From assembly GCA_026929865.2 (NCBI GenBank), contig CM049407.1, positions 21,906,501-21,970,500 on the forward strand: a DNA stretch of 64,000 nt. Reading direction: 5' to 3'. The notes under the pieces were generated by a model. The model had not been told where the DNA came from. It was given only the letters and a program-made list of their open reading frames with translations, and ran no database searches. This DNA is from Hyperoplus lanceolatus. Its lineage: Eukaryota > Chordata > Actinopteri > Uranoscopiformes > Ammodytidae. Of this stretch, positions 1 to 12,619 are shown one piece after another (position 1 is the first letter of the stretch; the number at the start of each line of letters is the position of its first letter). The translations under genes were made by a program, and so were the position numbers.

Positions 1-1887
1 TTCCCATTCTGAACTCAATGTACATGCAGCAAACGGTTCAGACCTTTGCTGTGTAGTGTCTCATGACATGGTGGGCCGTTCAGTTAACATCATCATCATC
101 ATCATCATCAGAAGAAGAACCATTGAAAGCCAGACCTGTCACCATCTAAAAAACCCACTCAAATATTCAACGCCTTGTAAAAGCTGTGAGACTCTATACC
201 CCTGTGTTCTTTTCCAAGCCAATGTCAAGTGCAGTGGTCCTGTGAGTAAAGTATAACAATGAACACTGTGTGGTATTGGTTTGCAGCAGGGCCCAGCGTT
301 GTATGGTGTGCAGCCCGTGTAGTGTGTCCCCTTATCTAGCCGTCTATCTGTAAAAGAGTCCATTACAGCAGGCTAAGGCAGCACCTTGGGATGAGCCGCG
401 CGACACCAGCCATCCTTTCGACCTCGCCACGCACCTATCGAGTGCCCGGGATACAAAGAAGAATGTGTGCTTTTTTTTTTTTTTTCAATGCCTCATTCAA
501 CTTTCTCCTTGACACATCCACTCCAGATGGAAAAAGTCATACAGCCGCACTTGCTGCTGCTCTCAGAAAGTGCGGCCTTGGGTTTTTGTAAAAAGGGCTG
601 CTTTGTGGCGAGCCGACAAAAGCATCATCTCCACTGTGGAGCCATTGAGATGAAAGGAGAGAGAGAAAGAGCAATGAAAAGGAGGGTAAATACTCTCCGT
701 GTCAGCTCTTGACTGCAGCTTTTCAGCCCTACGATTGCTCATCAATTGTCAGTTGCATTGGGAGCACTGTGACATAATAAAAAGGGCATGTATTTAAAAC
801 AGGAGGTCCTCAAAGCTTAGAAAGCAAGGGCCATGTGATTAAAGAAAAGTGGTCCATAAGAAAATAAATGCAAAAATAAAAATCCCACACATCCAAAACT
901 CATAGGCATTACGTGTAAATGCTTACCTACACAAAATAACATAAAAAACACTTGTTTTGTAAATGATCTTGGTTGTGTAATTTAGTTCCCTGCTATTACC
1001 AAAATATCTCAAGAGTTTGAACCTCCTTTTAGTTGCATGCATTTGACCTTAGAGGCCAGCCAATAGGAGCAGCTCCTTGTATGGGTGACGGGGAGGTATA
1101 GGCAGCCTGCTCCCTACATGAGCGCACACATGCAGACATACTGATAGGCAAGAATGTGCTGTATAACGAGCAGGGACTGAACACTGTGAAGGTGCAATAC
1201 ATTTCATTGCCGGTATATTACAAACAGAGGCTCAAACATTATTGGCCGTGCTCTCAAAAAAGCGTCTGAATTGTGTATTTCTGAAGATCTGGTCCATCAT
1301 TGGGCAGCGGCAGCAGCAGTAGCTAGGAAGCCTTTTTACTGGATGTGGCCAATCAATGAGCTAGCCTCCCCCCCTCCCCACCACACACACAGACACACAG
1401 ACACACACACACACACTCTAGTCAATGCAGTGTTGTGACGTCAGGTTACCTAGCAACCCCCTCTTCTGAGTCGTCAGCAACATTTCAGTGGGATTTTCCC
1501 CTACATGTAAAAAAAAACACCAAGGCCCAGACACAATACATCTCGACGGCACAAATGTCATCGTGTGCGTCTCCGAAAAAGGGAAAATAGCTACAAAACA
1601 TGACCCTCACGCTCTTTCTATCTGCAGCCGCACGTACTGTTTACTTTACCTACTATTGTCCTAAATAGAATGAATTTGGATAGGATTACATGAGCACACT
1701 TAATGGTCCACAGAATCCCTTTATTGATATCAGCAAACGTGTGCGTATTTGTGTTGCGTATGGTAGCACACAGTCGCATCGACAAAAAACCGAGGAGATA
1801 ATGACAGGCCTCTGCCACCCTCCCCTTGCATATTATTTTTGGTGCAGAGTGGAGGAGAAAGCAGCGTTTGACGTGTGTCCTGGTGGT

Positions 1888-1906
1888 GGGAGGGGGGAGG
1901 GAGGGG

Positions 1907-1959
<53 letters not shown>

Positions 1960-1972
1960 AGAGAGGGAGAGA
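1888..1972 (+). repeat. 85-nt homopurine tract: G-runs then (AG)n
   Basis: Every base from 1888 to 1972 is a purine. The first part has four G-runs of three or more separated by single A residues, a classic G-quadruplex pattern. It passes into about 23 AG dinucleotides and then a G-rich tail. Purine/pyrimidine tracts of this kind can form triplex (H-DNA). It is inside ksr1 intron 1. Confidence 0.9.
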
Positions 1973-3627
1973 TGGCGTCAGAGCCCACCTGTCAGCAGCA
2001 CGCAGCTAAACAACGAAAGCCATGGCAACCAACGGCCCTAATGCTGTGAGAGCAGATGAGTGACAGCCACCAGAGAAGTGGAGAGAAGAGTCCCAACCAG
2101 CCAGCCAGCAATGTAGGGCCCAAGCCTGACACAGCAGCAGACTCAGGGGGGAGCACAACCCACCACTGCTCCAATTGTTTTTCCTCAAGGCCCCCTGCTA
2201 GTGCTGACACAGCCACTTTTGGTGCACCTGCCAAAAGGATAGCACACAGTCATATCCGAGAGAGAAGAGCAACAACGCTCTAGTATAGAAGAATAATGCT
2301 ATTTTCACACAGGAAGGTCAGGTAGTTTCTCCCGGATTTTTCTTGTTGTCGGAACAAGCTCGCTGACTAACACATATAAAACTCCTCGTATTGTATAAGC
2401 TATTGGACATGTCTAAGCAAAATTTAGTGGTTCTAAGATGTTTTTGGTAACATTATAATTTATGAGACACATGTATATTGCTACAGTACATATTAGCACT
2501 GTTAGCAACAAAGGGGCACAAGAAGAGCAGGGATCCTTTTGTTATTTGTTGGATGTAGTCTGTACTGTACCGTCTCCTTTGCCTGTACATGTGCCCGCTC
2601 CAGTCAGCATCACACAGTCAACTTGGAGAGAGCGAGGTTAACAACAGTAGCACAGGAGGCCTGCAGATAATGCAAATCTAAAAGTTCATTTTAATATTCA
2701 TATACTTTCAAAGACACGTTTATGCAGGATCATGTGAGCGAACCAGAGCGGACAGATGGGTGATTTAGGGTTGGTAAATGAATAAAAATAAAGAAAAAAA
2801 TTCAATATACGAGAAACACAATGCAGCCAGGCAGACCTAGTTATGCACAGGCCATCAGGTCACATGGACTTTTTTTTCGCAGGGGTGGGGGGGGGGGCTG
2901 AACATACATGGTTGACAATGGTCCGTTGCCCCTCCTCCAATAGTTGTTACCACCAGTGCAAAGTTGACCCCTACTCTTGGCTAAGGGGGGGGGGGGGGTT
3001 TAAGGTTGTACAAGGTCCCAACCATAGATAATAAAGGTCCCAACCTACACCTACACACAGGGACAGAACGTTGCCCTAGTCTGTGCTTACACTGTGACGC
3101 ATGTGACTCAGGGACATGCCTCAGTCACATGTTTTATGAAGTTTTGTGAAAAGGTAAAAAAAAAACTTAAAAAAAAAGTTCAACATGAAGTAGGCCTATA
3201 TATATTTTTTTTTTTTCAAATTACTCACAGTAATTTAAGGACATTGCACGCACACACTCGCACACAAATGCACACACACATATGGCTACAACATACAGGA
3301 ATTTTTAACTAACTTCCTTGTGATTTGGAGCTGGGCCGAGCCAACCCATCCACCCCCTCCTTTTCTCACAAAAAGAAGCAGAGCAGACCTCAAAATTACA
3401 GGATGTAATGCAACTCATCCTGTGTCAGTTGTTTAAGAATAGATTAAGGGCCTGCCTACAGTCTTCTTCAACCATCCTGATTTCCACATTGCCGGTCCCT
3501 TCTCACTGACTGCATAGAGGCGGAAACAGAGACGGGCTCCTCACCGCAGTTGCTGCAGTCACTAGAGTTGTGTTTCCTTCATACCCTCGTGTGAGCAAAA
3601 TTCGCCATTGTCTTCTCCTAGGCCTCC

Positions 3628-3739
<112 letters not shown>

Positions 3740-4560
3740 GTCATGTCACAAGAAGCGATTGGCTTTGATTCTCCCCTCCCCTTTCCTCTCTGCTCTCCCC
3801 CTCTTGCACAGGCTCTTTGCGCGTCATTTGATTTTCTTATTTAACAACCAACCCTTGAAAATGCGTAGGAAGAAAGATGTCTAAATATAGAATGCAGCCA
3901 CAACAGCTCGCAACACGGGCACACAGCAAAAGAAAAACTCTCCCCAACACACACACGATTAGGAGACAAAACAAGAGTGATGCTTTGCCAGTGTTTGCTG
4001 ACTGAGAGATTAAAAAAAGATAAGAGGGGTCACTTGCTTCTGTGTGACGATGTACAGCAAATTAGTAAATATCCATCAACAATTGACACTTGCTTAGGGC
4101 TATGTGAAACACAGCACATCATGAAATGTCTGGACCATGTAAAATGATTTGGACACGGTTTAACAAACAAACAAGTGGCCAAGGCGTCGCAAATGGATAT
4201 GATGCAAAGGTCAGCGCACATAAAGAGCTACAGTTAAAAGTGACAAGGAGGGAGAGAGACCAGGCTGAGTGGGATTAACATGTGAAAAGTGAAGTACCAG
4301 TTAGCACTCCATTTAAGAGGGCCAGTATCATTATCCTCTCGTTGGCAAGGCAGGAAAAAACACACACACATTTAAAGTGGAATAATAAAGCTCCCTCAAT
4401 GAGCGTATAAAGTGAGTTCAAGCCTCTCTCGATGGCACTCGAGTGCAATATGGGAGCGATACCCCGTTAGCACCGTTAGCGGGTGTGACAACTGCTATGA
4501 CCTCACGGTTTGCTCAAATTGATCACATGAATTTAAGTGGCTCAAATATTAAATCTAGAT

Positions 4561-4945
4561 GGAATAGTTAAAACTAATTTTAAATTTTAGCTTGTTGCCT
4601 CACTCTCTAGTTCAAAACAAGGCGACAGAAACCATTCCTTTAACTGTGCGTGCATTTTTCGAAGAAACAATGGCCATGGGTTGCTCTTAACTAGTTAGCT
4701 GAGCTCAAACACTGGTAGTCCAGGGTAGCATTTTTAGTGATGTTGTAAATTGTTTCTTCTGACTTGTCTGCATAGGCAGGCTAACGCTACCATTGACTAC
4801 CACTGTTTGAGCTAAGCTAACGAGCGACACCCATTGCCAATTCTTCCTCAAAAATGCATGCACAGTTAAAGGAATGGTTTCTGTCGCCTTGTCTGGAACA
4901 CAAGAGTGAGGCGACAAGCTAAAACCTTTTTTTTTTAACTATTCC
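4561..4945. mobile_element. Fold-back MITE (family D)
   Basis: The left end GGAATAGTTAAAA is mirrored at the right end by TTTTTTAACTATTCC. Most of the two arms are also inverted copies of each other: TAGCTTGT(T/C)GCCTCACTCT, then GGCGACAGAAACCATTCC, then the GTGC(G/A)TGCATTTTT block recur in opposite orientation. The short unpaired centre is near 4740-4770. Length is about 385 bp with no coding capacity. This is the structure of a non-autonomous inverted-repeat element; the superfamily cannot be set because no clear target duplication is visible. Confidence 0.8.
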
Positions 4946-7613
4946 TTTAATTTCCTCACATCCAGCAAATTCTGCCATAGAACAATTTACATACAGCCAC
5001 CTGAACGCGGGAATGGGAGTTGCAAGGCAGAGTGTGCATGCTACAATTTTTAAGATCCTGGCAGTTAATTTGGGCTACTGTAGGCCTACCCATCCCTCTG
5101 AGACTTTAGGCGTGGTAGGGCAAGTGAGATCTCAAGCAGGGAGCCAAAGCAAGAAGTGAAAGTGCACAGCAAGATGCGGTTTGGAAATGGTGTGCCAGTA
5201 AAGACAAAGGAAGTAAGAATGCTGAGCACCACTCGAAAGATTGTTGGAAGATGATGAACATTTGACTGTAATTTGACTGTGTATTTGAATGTAATCAGCT
5301 ATGGCCCAGTTGATCTAAAATCCCTGTTTCAATTCCATCTCCATTTCAAACTGACAGATTCATGTGGAGCTGGCAGACTTGATAGATACAATGTTCTCCA
5401 TTTATGAAACCAGAATGACTCTTCCAGTTTTGAAAATGTGGTCAACAGACACAAACCGTAATGTCAATATTAGAAGCCGAACACATTTCAGCGTGCCATT
5501 CATATGACCATCTTCTCCATTTCATTTATCCATTGCTCTGTGTAAATCATTGTGACTCTTTTGCTTGTGCGATTCAAAGATTATTTCCAAGAATCTAAGG
5601 TACTTGGTTTGACCATTTCCTAATTGAACTAAAAGGGTAAAACTACTGATACATTCTCCGCTCAGCCTGGATTTGTGGCAGATAAGAGGAAGAAAATAAG
5701 AAAGTGAGAGAGAATAATATGACAGAAGAATAGTAGGTAGTATGCCAGAAGTGTGATTTTTTATTTTTTTTTCAAAAAAGGGAACACACTTTACCATCAC
5801 CTGCAACTACAACAAGGAAGGATTTTGTGCCACTTGATCCATTGAGGCTCACGCAACCCAGTAAAGATACAACTTTGCACCAAAACACGATAGTATATAC
5901 ATACACATCGCAAGAAACACAAACCCAACTGAAACCGGTGAATGGAATGCGTGGCAAAGTTTAAAAAAAAAATCACGTCAGACTTCAAGAACAATTTTGG
6001 CTGTTGCATAATGAGACCAACTGGAAATGATCGGTTCAAGGGAAGTTTCCACAAGTTCTGAGTTGAGCTGAGATCTAAAGACATTGCTGCCCATGTTCTC
6101 AGAGAAGTTGATCAAATACTTAGCCATGTTTTCTTTACTTTAGAGACTTCGGAACAGTCAAAACAGCTCAAGGTATGAGTAACTGTAACAGGTATGCTCT
6201 GTACTATAAGATGAAGCACAGTTGAACTTAAAAACTCCGAAAGGTTAGATCACTGACACAAAAGGTACATTCATAATCATGAGAAAAAAAGATTAAACGC
6301 ATATAAGCCATTTAGCTGTGCTGTAAACCAGAGAGAATCTATCGTACCTGTTTCCGATGCAGCATTTGAAAAAGCCAGTGAGCAGTTTGAGGCTCTCTTC
6401 ATCACAGGAAAGGGCAGTTTTAAAAAGCCAGCAAAAAAACACGCGAGACCGGCACGACCTGCCCATTGTCGTGTAGAACAATGCGATACAAAATGCACCT
6501 ACATGACAGCGTGACTGACTCAGGAAGTACTCTAGCAGATCATATCCTGCCCCACGCAAGTGACGATACACGCATGACAAAGGATGAAGAATTTAAGGCT
6601 TTAAGCATATGTATAGCAGGATAGGCCATAAAGATGACCCCCCTCCCAATTCTTGTTTTGCAAACTAGTCAAGCAGACTAGGCTTGGGTACATTACCATT
6701 TTGCTTGAGAAAACCAAGATGTGATGTGAAAACATGCAAATGGGTTACATTCACTCTCATTGCACAAGAGCAGCTGCAACATTCAAACTGGACTGGTTTC
6801 TATTCTAGTTAATACTTTTTTTGCATTTGATTTTCATTTAATACTGGGCTTCCTCGGTTGAGCCTGTGAACATTTGTTCCCACACACACGATAGCTTGCC
6901 AACTTGCATCTAATGCCTGCCGGCCAGCACAGGGATGGCCATTATGAAAATGGCAAAACAAAATAAAAAATAAAAATGTTAGGCCTGCTGTGTCATCTCT
7001 GCCATGTTCTGAAAGGGTACAGTATTTCTCCTGCACACTTTGATACAAGTACACGTAGATCTTTTGAGCAGGCGATATTGTGGCCTGCTGAGGCAAACAA
7101 TGCGACAGTAACAAGATTACAGACTGCATTGTGACTTGCTTTTTTCTCAAAAAGTGATACTTGCTTCATGGGCAAGTGACTATCTTGAAGGTCACTTGAA
7201 AACCAGTTCAGCTGGGCTGCTGTATACTGCGTCTGTGTGCGGCTGAAACTGAACGGTTGGGAAGCTCTATGGAACATAAGTTTATAGGGACGATGGCACA
7301 ATTGTTCATGGGGTGTTGAGTTATACAGAAATAAAATGGACATGGATAATTGATAGCCTGCAGCCAATCAGGAGTGAGTATTCCTTTTATCCAAGGTATA
7401 ACGCTTAAATAAACCATGAGCCGAGAAAAACCCATTTATAACATCTTCTATCGTATCTCTAGAGTGTCAGTAGGCCTATGTCTGGAGCCTCAGTCTATGC
7501 ACAAAAACAGGTACATTAATCTACCCTCTACAAAATTCATATGTGCAGCCAAGAACTTTGAAGCCTACTATTCCACTGTCTCATCACAATGTACTGTATC
7601 AGCTTTTAACAGC

Positions 7614-7618
7614 ACCCC

Positions 7619-7649
<31 letters not shown>

Positions 7650-7661
7650 ACACACACACAC
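7614..7661. repeat. poly-C followed by (CA)n
   Basis: A run of about 21 C residues passes directly into about 13 CA units. It lies in ksr1 intron 1. Confidence 0.9.
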
Positions 7662-8846
7662 TCCTTCTTCCCATGAGCCTCCTCGGCTGAAGACGGGACC
7701 TGCTGTCTGTCCCCCCTCATGGCATTGTTACTAACAACACTGGAGCTGGACTTTCCATGACATGATTCCTTCAGTCATCTCACAGCTGAGAATATTACAA
7801 AAACAATATGCGACTGTAAACATCCCGCGGTTGGGAAACATGCAGGCCTGCTGAGATTAAAGTGACCCTCATGAAAAGGACTGTATCAACAACAGTACTA
7901 TATGGCTCACAGTGGGCTTGGAATGGTAAGACTTATCATTGGAAAAATGATCTAAGTCCCAATTTACAAACAGGAAGCCTACTACTGATTATCTGGTGCA
8001 TTTTCAATTCTGCATCTGAATTTTCCCAGAGCTTATTTTTTTCTAAATAGGCCTATGCAAGGTGAATCATTTATTTGCTCATGCCTGCACGCTTATACCA
8101 TGCATGCATGACCTCTCTATCATACTGCTTAGCCTAGGCTATAAGGGGCATGCCGATCAAGGCCTTACAGAGCCACGGCTCTTGCGCAAAGCAATGTCAA
8201 GTCATCCAAACACGACTGTACTGAAATCTGCATCCAGATATGCAGGAATAGCAGCGCGTAGGCTACCACCCTGGTGAGGGGGGGACGGATAAGCACATGG
8301 AACACGTCGTACATTTCGTTTTGTATTTGCTTTGCGTGCGTGCATGCATGCGTGCGTTCTGCACGGACACAACATCCTGTGCAGAGAAACAGCGCATAAA
8401 TATCACATAGTATATCACATAATTGAATGTGTACCATTAGGACATGCATAGAGGCGGATTTCAGCTGCACAGCGCGGTGCAGTGAATATGGGCTATCCAA
8501 AATATTTCCACCTAGAGAAAAAGAGGTCACACAAATAACTGGATCATGGATATCTCGTCGACCATATAGAGACATGGTGAAGGCAAAAGCTTATCATTTT
8601 GGGGTCGTGTTCACCTCAATATATCGAGCCGGTTCTATATTATAAGCGACAAAAGGGCTTAGTGCACTGACACTTAACGACAGAGCGCCTTTGCTTGCAG
8701 CCCATATGCAGCCTCTATAGATGAGGCGGACATACACTAGCGTTTGGGCTTCATGACTCCGCAATTTGACTACACTGCCTTCTATTGCAGTAGCAGCAAC
8801 AGGACGGGGACTCGGGCATGTGTATATGGGGGAAAGCGATCATTAC

Positions 8847-9071
8847 CTCCAAAGTGCGTATTTCTTGCTGCGTGAGGTCGTTGGACGCGGCGCATTTGGT
8901 CCGAAGCCCCTGTAAACTGGAGATGGAGATTTCAATCATATTCTGGATGAGTTCGCATTGATGTAGTGCGGCCATCGCTGCGCCACCGCCGCCGCCGCCG
9001 CTATCCCTCTCGGGCTGCGGCTGCTCATCACTCTCGACCATCTTCCCACCGTTGGCAGACACACTATCCAT
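8847..9071 (-). CDS. ksr1: KSR1 first coding exon (kinase suppressor of Ras, N-terminal part)
   Basis: Reading on the minus strand from the ATG at 9071, 75 codons run to a GAG|GTAATG splice donor after 8847, in phase 0. The first 33 residues are acidic with a six-glycine run encoded by GCC repeats. Residues about 37-75 carry the KSR signature, including [12 protein letters not shown] and [13 protein letters not shown], which begins the conserved coiled-coil/SAM-like CA1 region used to bind RAF. KSR proteins are pseudokinase scaffolds for RAF-MEK-ERK signalling at the membrane. The QQEIRTLE wording favours KSR1 over KSR2, and the company of myo18a agrees with human 17q11.2 synteny. The start has G at +4 and a purine at -3. 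A second Met at codon 11 is a weaker alternative start. The remaining exons are outside the window. Confidence 0.85.
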
Positions 9072-9081
9072 TCCTCAGCAT
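9064..9081 (-). other. Overlapping upstream ORF at the ksr1 start
   Basis: An ATG ten bases 5' of the ksr1 start opens a five-codon frame (Met-Leu-Arg-Asn-Gly) that stops at TAG inside the first codons of ksr1. If the mRNA begins upstream of this, the uORF would overlap the main start and could lower initiation. The transcript start is not known. Confidence 0.5.
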
Positions 9082-9462
9082 TGGGCCACGGCTGGAAGGG
9101 CTTGGAGATCTAGTCAAACTGTTCAGCTCAAATCAAACATATGCAGCAGTCAGTGTACCCAGCGACGCAGCGACCTATTGTGGAAGTTAGCTGACAGCAA
9201 ATGTTCCCCCTCTCAGCTCCCAATCTCGATTGAGTCAGGATGCAAACGACATATATCTATATAGGCTATATATATATATATATATTTCTGTTCAAAACAA
9301 AAGATGCACGAAGGTAACCCGGCCTGTGAAGCGGTTCCAAAGTCCTGTAACGCTCGAGCCGTATATTTCAGTCCGTCTGGGCTACCGACGAGATGCTACT
9401 CTCTTCCACCGACAGCTCTGGCAGAGGCTTTCGCCGTCTGTCAGCTGTTGGGAACATCACGG

Positions 9463-9490
9463 GGCGCTGTGCACTCTGGGAAATGAAGTC
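9463..9490 (-). promoter_or_regulatory. ZNF143/THAP11-type (SBS) motif
   Basis: On the minus strand the site reads ACTTCATTTCCCAGAGTGC followed by ACAGCGCC. It matches the long ZNF143/STAF consensus (ACTACAATTCCCAGAATGC plus a GCG tail) at nearly every position, with differences at two or three bases. These sites mark housekeeping-type promoters, and this one points to ksr1. Confidence 0.6.
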
Positions 9491-9516
9491 ACGCCGCACT
9501 CTATACGCTATACCCC

Positions 9517-9563
9517 ATAGACATTATAAAGGATATATATATATATATATATAATGTCTATGC
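9517..9563. repeat. AT-rich hairpin (TA repeat flanked by inverted repeat)
   Basis: CATAGACATTATA and its exact reverse complement TATAATGTCTATG flank a run of TA dinucleotides, forming a cruciform-capable palindrome. Confidence 0.8.
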
Positions 9564-9786
9564 TATACCCTCTATACGCTATACCCATGCGCCATACCAT
9601 CCCCGCAACCTCCCCCCAGCCCAGCCTCTCGTGCGCGTGCTCAGGCACATGCAAATGAAGATGAAGGACCAACAGCAGACATTGTTTTACACAATTGCCA
9701 CAATAACTGCTTACTTTATAAGGGGACATTCATTTGAATTAGCAGAAAGCATAGCACACTACTTACAAATGTTAGGAAAGGCACAG

Positions 9787-10021
9787 GTGTAGCCTAATTG
9801 ATAAAATAGGATAATGGATGCATTCTATTTAGGTGCTCTGGTTAGGGCCCTGATGATATAAGCCTTTTCATACAAAACATTTCACATGTTACTGCAGCAC
9901 AATCACTGTTGTGTAGGCTATTACATTCAACAATGGCTGAATTCCATTTAGCTGCCTCAGTTTCAGAGCCCTGTTAGGCTTTATTGTGCATGCTAGCTCA
10001 CTCACTGTTACACTTACATGG
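9787..10021. repeat. Two tandem copies of an unclassified interspersed repeat
   Basis: Two neighbouring segments (about 9787-9864 and 9918-10021) share the order: ATGGATGCATTC/ATGGCTGAATTCC, then ATTTAG, then GAGCCCTG or GGGCCCTG. The second continues into ATTGTGCATGCT and CTCACTCACTG. A third copy is in vezf1 intron 1 at about 27980-28095. No tRNA promoter or terminal repeats are visible, so the class is unknown. Confidence 0.55.
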
Positions 10022-10724
10022 CTTGAATAGAATGGAGCCATCGCTAATGTCATTATCAACACCTGTGCTTTTTCTTACTACGACAAGTTAAAAAACATTT
10101 CCTTTGAAAAAGCGACAAAGCGGATGACAAAAACTACAATAACGTAATATGCTCTGATCTGCATTAAAAGGGGTGACGCAAATAATTCTGGTGTCCAGAA
10201 TACTGCTTCTTTATCCTGCATTGGTAGAGCACAGTAAAGTGTGGAGAGGCAGGGCTGGCAATGCGAGAGTATAGCTTTGGGTTCCCAAGAATAATCCCCA
10301 CCTTTCACCTCACTAGTGGCAACACGCACAGTGCCAGAGTACACGCTGAAAGAGATGTACACCTAATAGCCCACGGGAACACCAAAGGGATTGTAGCACT
10401 ATGATTAATGGGCCGCAGGTTCTTTATGTAGTCTATCAAAGGGACTGTCTGTGATCAGTGAACAGCCCCTCTTCCAATGCTGCCAATCCAAGCCCACATA
10501 GTTGACATTCCACTAGCATGTAGTCGAGTAGAGTGTGCATGGTCCGCATTCAAATTCCGACTGTAGCCTTTCCACAATGCCAGTGCCAGCGTTCGGTGTG
10601 GAAAAAGGGGCTGCTCACCTAATAAGCAATAAGGCCTTTATTATCAGCACATATTATTACACTTCTCAGAAGTCTCAAGAGCTATACTACAAATCAGGTG
10701 GTCAAATTAAAAACTGATCACTTC

Positions 10725-11065
10725 AAGGTGGAGTCAGTGATTATGGAGAATGCTTGGCAGTCAAAATCTCCTTTTTGTCAAACATCAGGGATATATCTCC
10801 TCACAATCTGCTACCTGTCTGTACTGTATGTGTGCTGAAAATAAATCTGGTGTTCATACACAGCCTCGGCTCTGTAAACTGGCATGTTCCTATATATGGG
10901 GGCCCCCCTGTGTTTACATATTGCTTACATACCAGTTTACAGAGCATACAGGCTTTGTATTAACACCAGATTGGTATGGACAGGTAGCAGATCGTGCAGA
11001 GACATTCCCTGATTTAGACAAAAAAGTTATTTTGACAACAAGCATGAATCACTGACTCCACCTTT
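10725..11065. mobile_element. Fold-back MITE, family A copy 1
   Basis: The ends read AAGGTGGAGTCAGTGATT and AATCACTGACTCCACCTTT, and the whole body is one long imperfect palindrome: the two halves of CACAGCCTCGGCTCTGTAAAC and GTTTACAGAGC pair near the middle. Three other copies of the same family are at 22447, 33097 and 50333. There is no coding capacity. It is a non-autonomous inverted-repeat transposon of undetermined superfamily. Confidence 0.85.
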
Positions 11066-11186
11066 AATCCTCACACTCACTGTCTTTATCTCCACACTGA
11101 AAGCAAGTTGAGCGCGCAGCCAGAAGTAGAGAGATAACTGTAACTTACCAGCCTTTACAGTGTTTGAAATTAGTGCAAACTTTAGC

Positions 11187-11221
11187 ACATGTAGTACATG
11201 GTTTTCCCATGTACTACATGT
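11187..11221. repeat. Perfect 15-bp stem hairpin
   Basis: ACATGTAGTACATGG and its exact reverse complement CCATGTACTACATGT are separated by five bases (TTTTC). It lies just after the family A element and is not part of its arms. Confidence 0.9.
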
Positions 11222-12012
11222 AGAGGGGTGGGAGGAGAGGGAAGGTTTTTCATAACCATGAAGGCAACAGTACACATGGCTCATTGATGCAATGAGGGTG
11301 CGATGTTCCTTCCTCTTAATATACCCTGATTATACAATGGAACGTGAGTCACATCTTGCAGAGCCCCGTGTTCCTTCTCTCCATCTGTACACTGTATTTT
11401 ACCAAACATGCAGCAGTCTAAATAGCAGCCTTGCACTCTAACATATAACCAAACAAAGGAACTAGAAACCTCATTCAGTGTTTTGGTCAACCTCCGACCT
11501 CATCTGAAACTACAAAAAAATCCTCTTAAATAACATTTAAATCTGGCTGTAATCTAATGGATTTAACATTACATTAGAAATCCATGTAACACCATTTCAA
11601 TGAAACAAAACCAAGTTTCGATCATATACTATTTGTGATGGCTCATATACTCTGTACATTCAGATTTGAAAGTGACATGCCAAGCAGAACAACCTGCTAA
11701 TTTCAGCTCTTCTTTGCCTTCAAAAAACAAATTACAAAGTGGCAATCTTGGGATCGGAGTACAAGAAGGCTTTAACAACACTCTGATATTGTACATGTTC
11801 AGCTTTGACAAAGCATACTGGGTCAAACTAAAGAAAAGCACTTATGGGAACCTACCAATCACACAATAACCGCCAACATATTATACTTGTGTACTTTGCG
11901 CAAAAAGCTAATGTTGTACAATATGATGGCAGCTAATAAATGCTGGGAACATACAGTTGCTAAACACTATAGACACAGAGCAAGTACAACCTTGCATGTT
12001 CAGGGAAATTTT

Positions 12013-12390
12013 AAAGGTGCACTATGTAACTTTGGGTATCTCAGAGAAGTGAAGATGTTAAGGTATATTCCATGGTATATTCTCATAATTAAATAAACAC
12101 ATTTTTCCTCACAGAACAATTGGATCCCTAGAACACTGTTTGAAGTAAGGAAGCTACCTGAAAAGTTTCATTGTGGTACATGAGTAGGGGGCCCACAGTT
12201 TTGTTAACAAACATATTCTAGTCTATGGTGTCTAAAAATAATTTTGTCTTGATTTATGATGACAAGGAATCATTCAATACTAAGAATAACATGTAGAGAA
12301 ACATTTTTTTTGTAATCACCTGCAGGCTTTGCAAGTGTAAACAAATCCACCTGCATCATGACGACTATTGCAGTGCGCAAGTGATTACCT
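12013..12390. mobile_element. MITE, family B copy 1 (right end degraded)
   Basis: It begins AAAGGTGCACTATGTAACTTT and shares ordered blocks with the element at 36524: the CTGGAACACTGTTT-like block, the AAGCTACC block, and the CTGCAGGCTTTGCAA and TGTAAACAAATCC blocks. The expected right terminal repeat is not clearly preserved, so the right limit is approximate. Confidence 0.65.
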
Positions 12391-12586
12391 TTTTTATCTA
12401 CTTAACCGTTCAGTTTACCAATCACAAAGAGGTGAAATGTGAGCGTCACAGAAGCCACTATTCTCTCTGACAATACATTACTCAATCCTTTTATCCCATG
12501 TGATTTGTTTTCCATGGAATACCTCCAGCATCTCTAATGAAAAACATTGGTGTGCCTCACCGTTTGCTTCTCCGCCCCTTCTGTGT

Positions 12587-12619
<33 letters not shown>

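Larger units (their letters stand above)
9072..9600 (-). promoter_or_regulatory. ksr1: ksr1 5'UTR and likely promoter region
   Basis: The sequence just upstream of the ksr1 start is richer in CpG than its surroundings and contains no other gene. A ZNF143-like motif sits about 400 bp upstream of the ATG. No TATA box in a convincing position was seen, and the AT-rich stretch at 9270-9285 is a simple TA repeat. The exact transcription start cannot be given. Confidence 0.5.

Noticed and set aside
9274-9285. TATATATATATA as a ksr1 TATA box
   Set aside because: It is a simple TA repeat about 200 bp from the ATG with no supporting start motif; a second TA run lies at 9533-9553.
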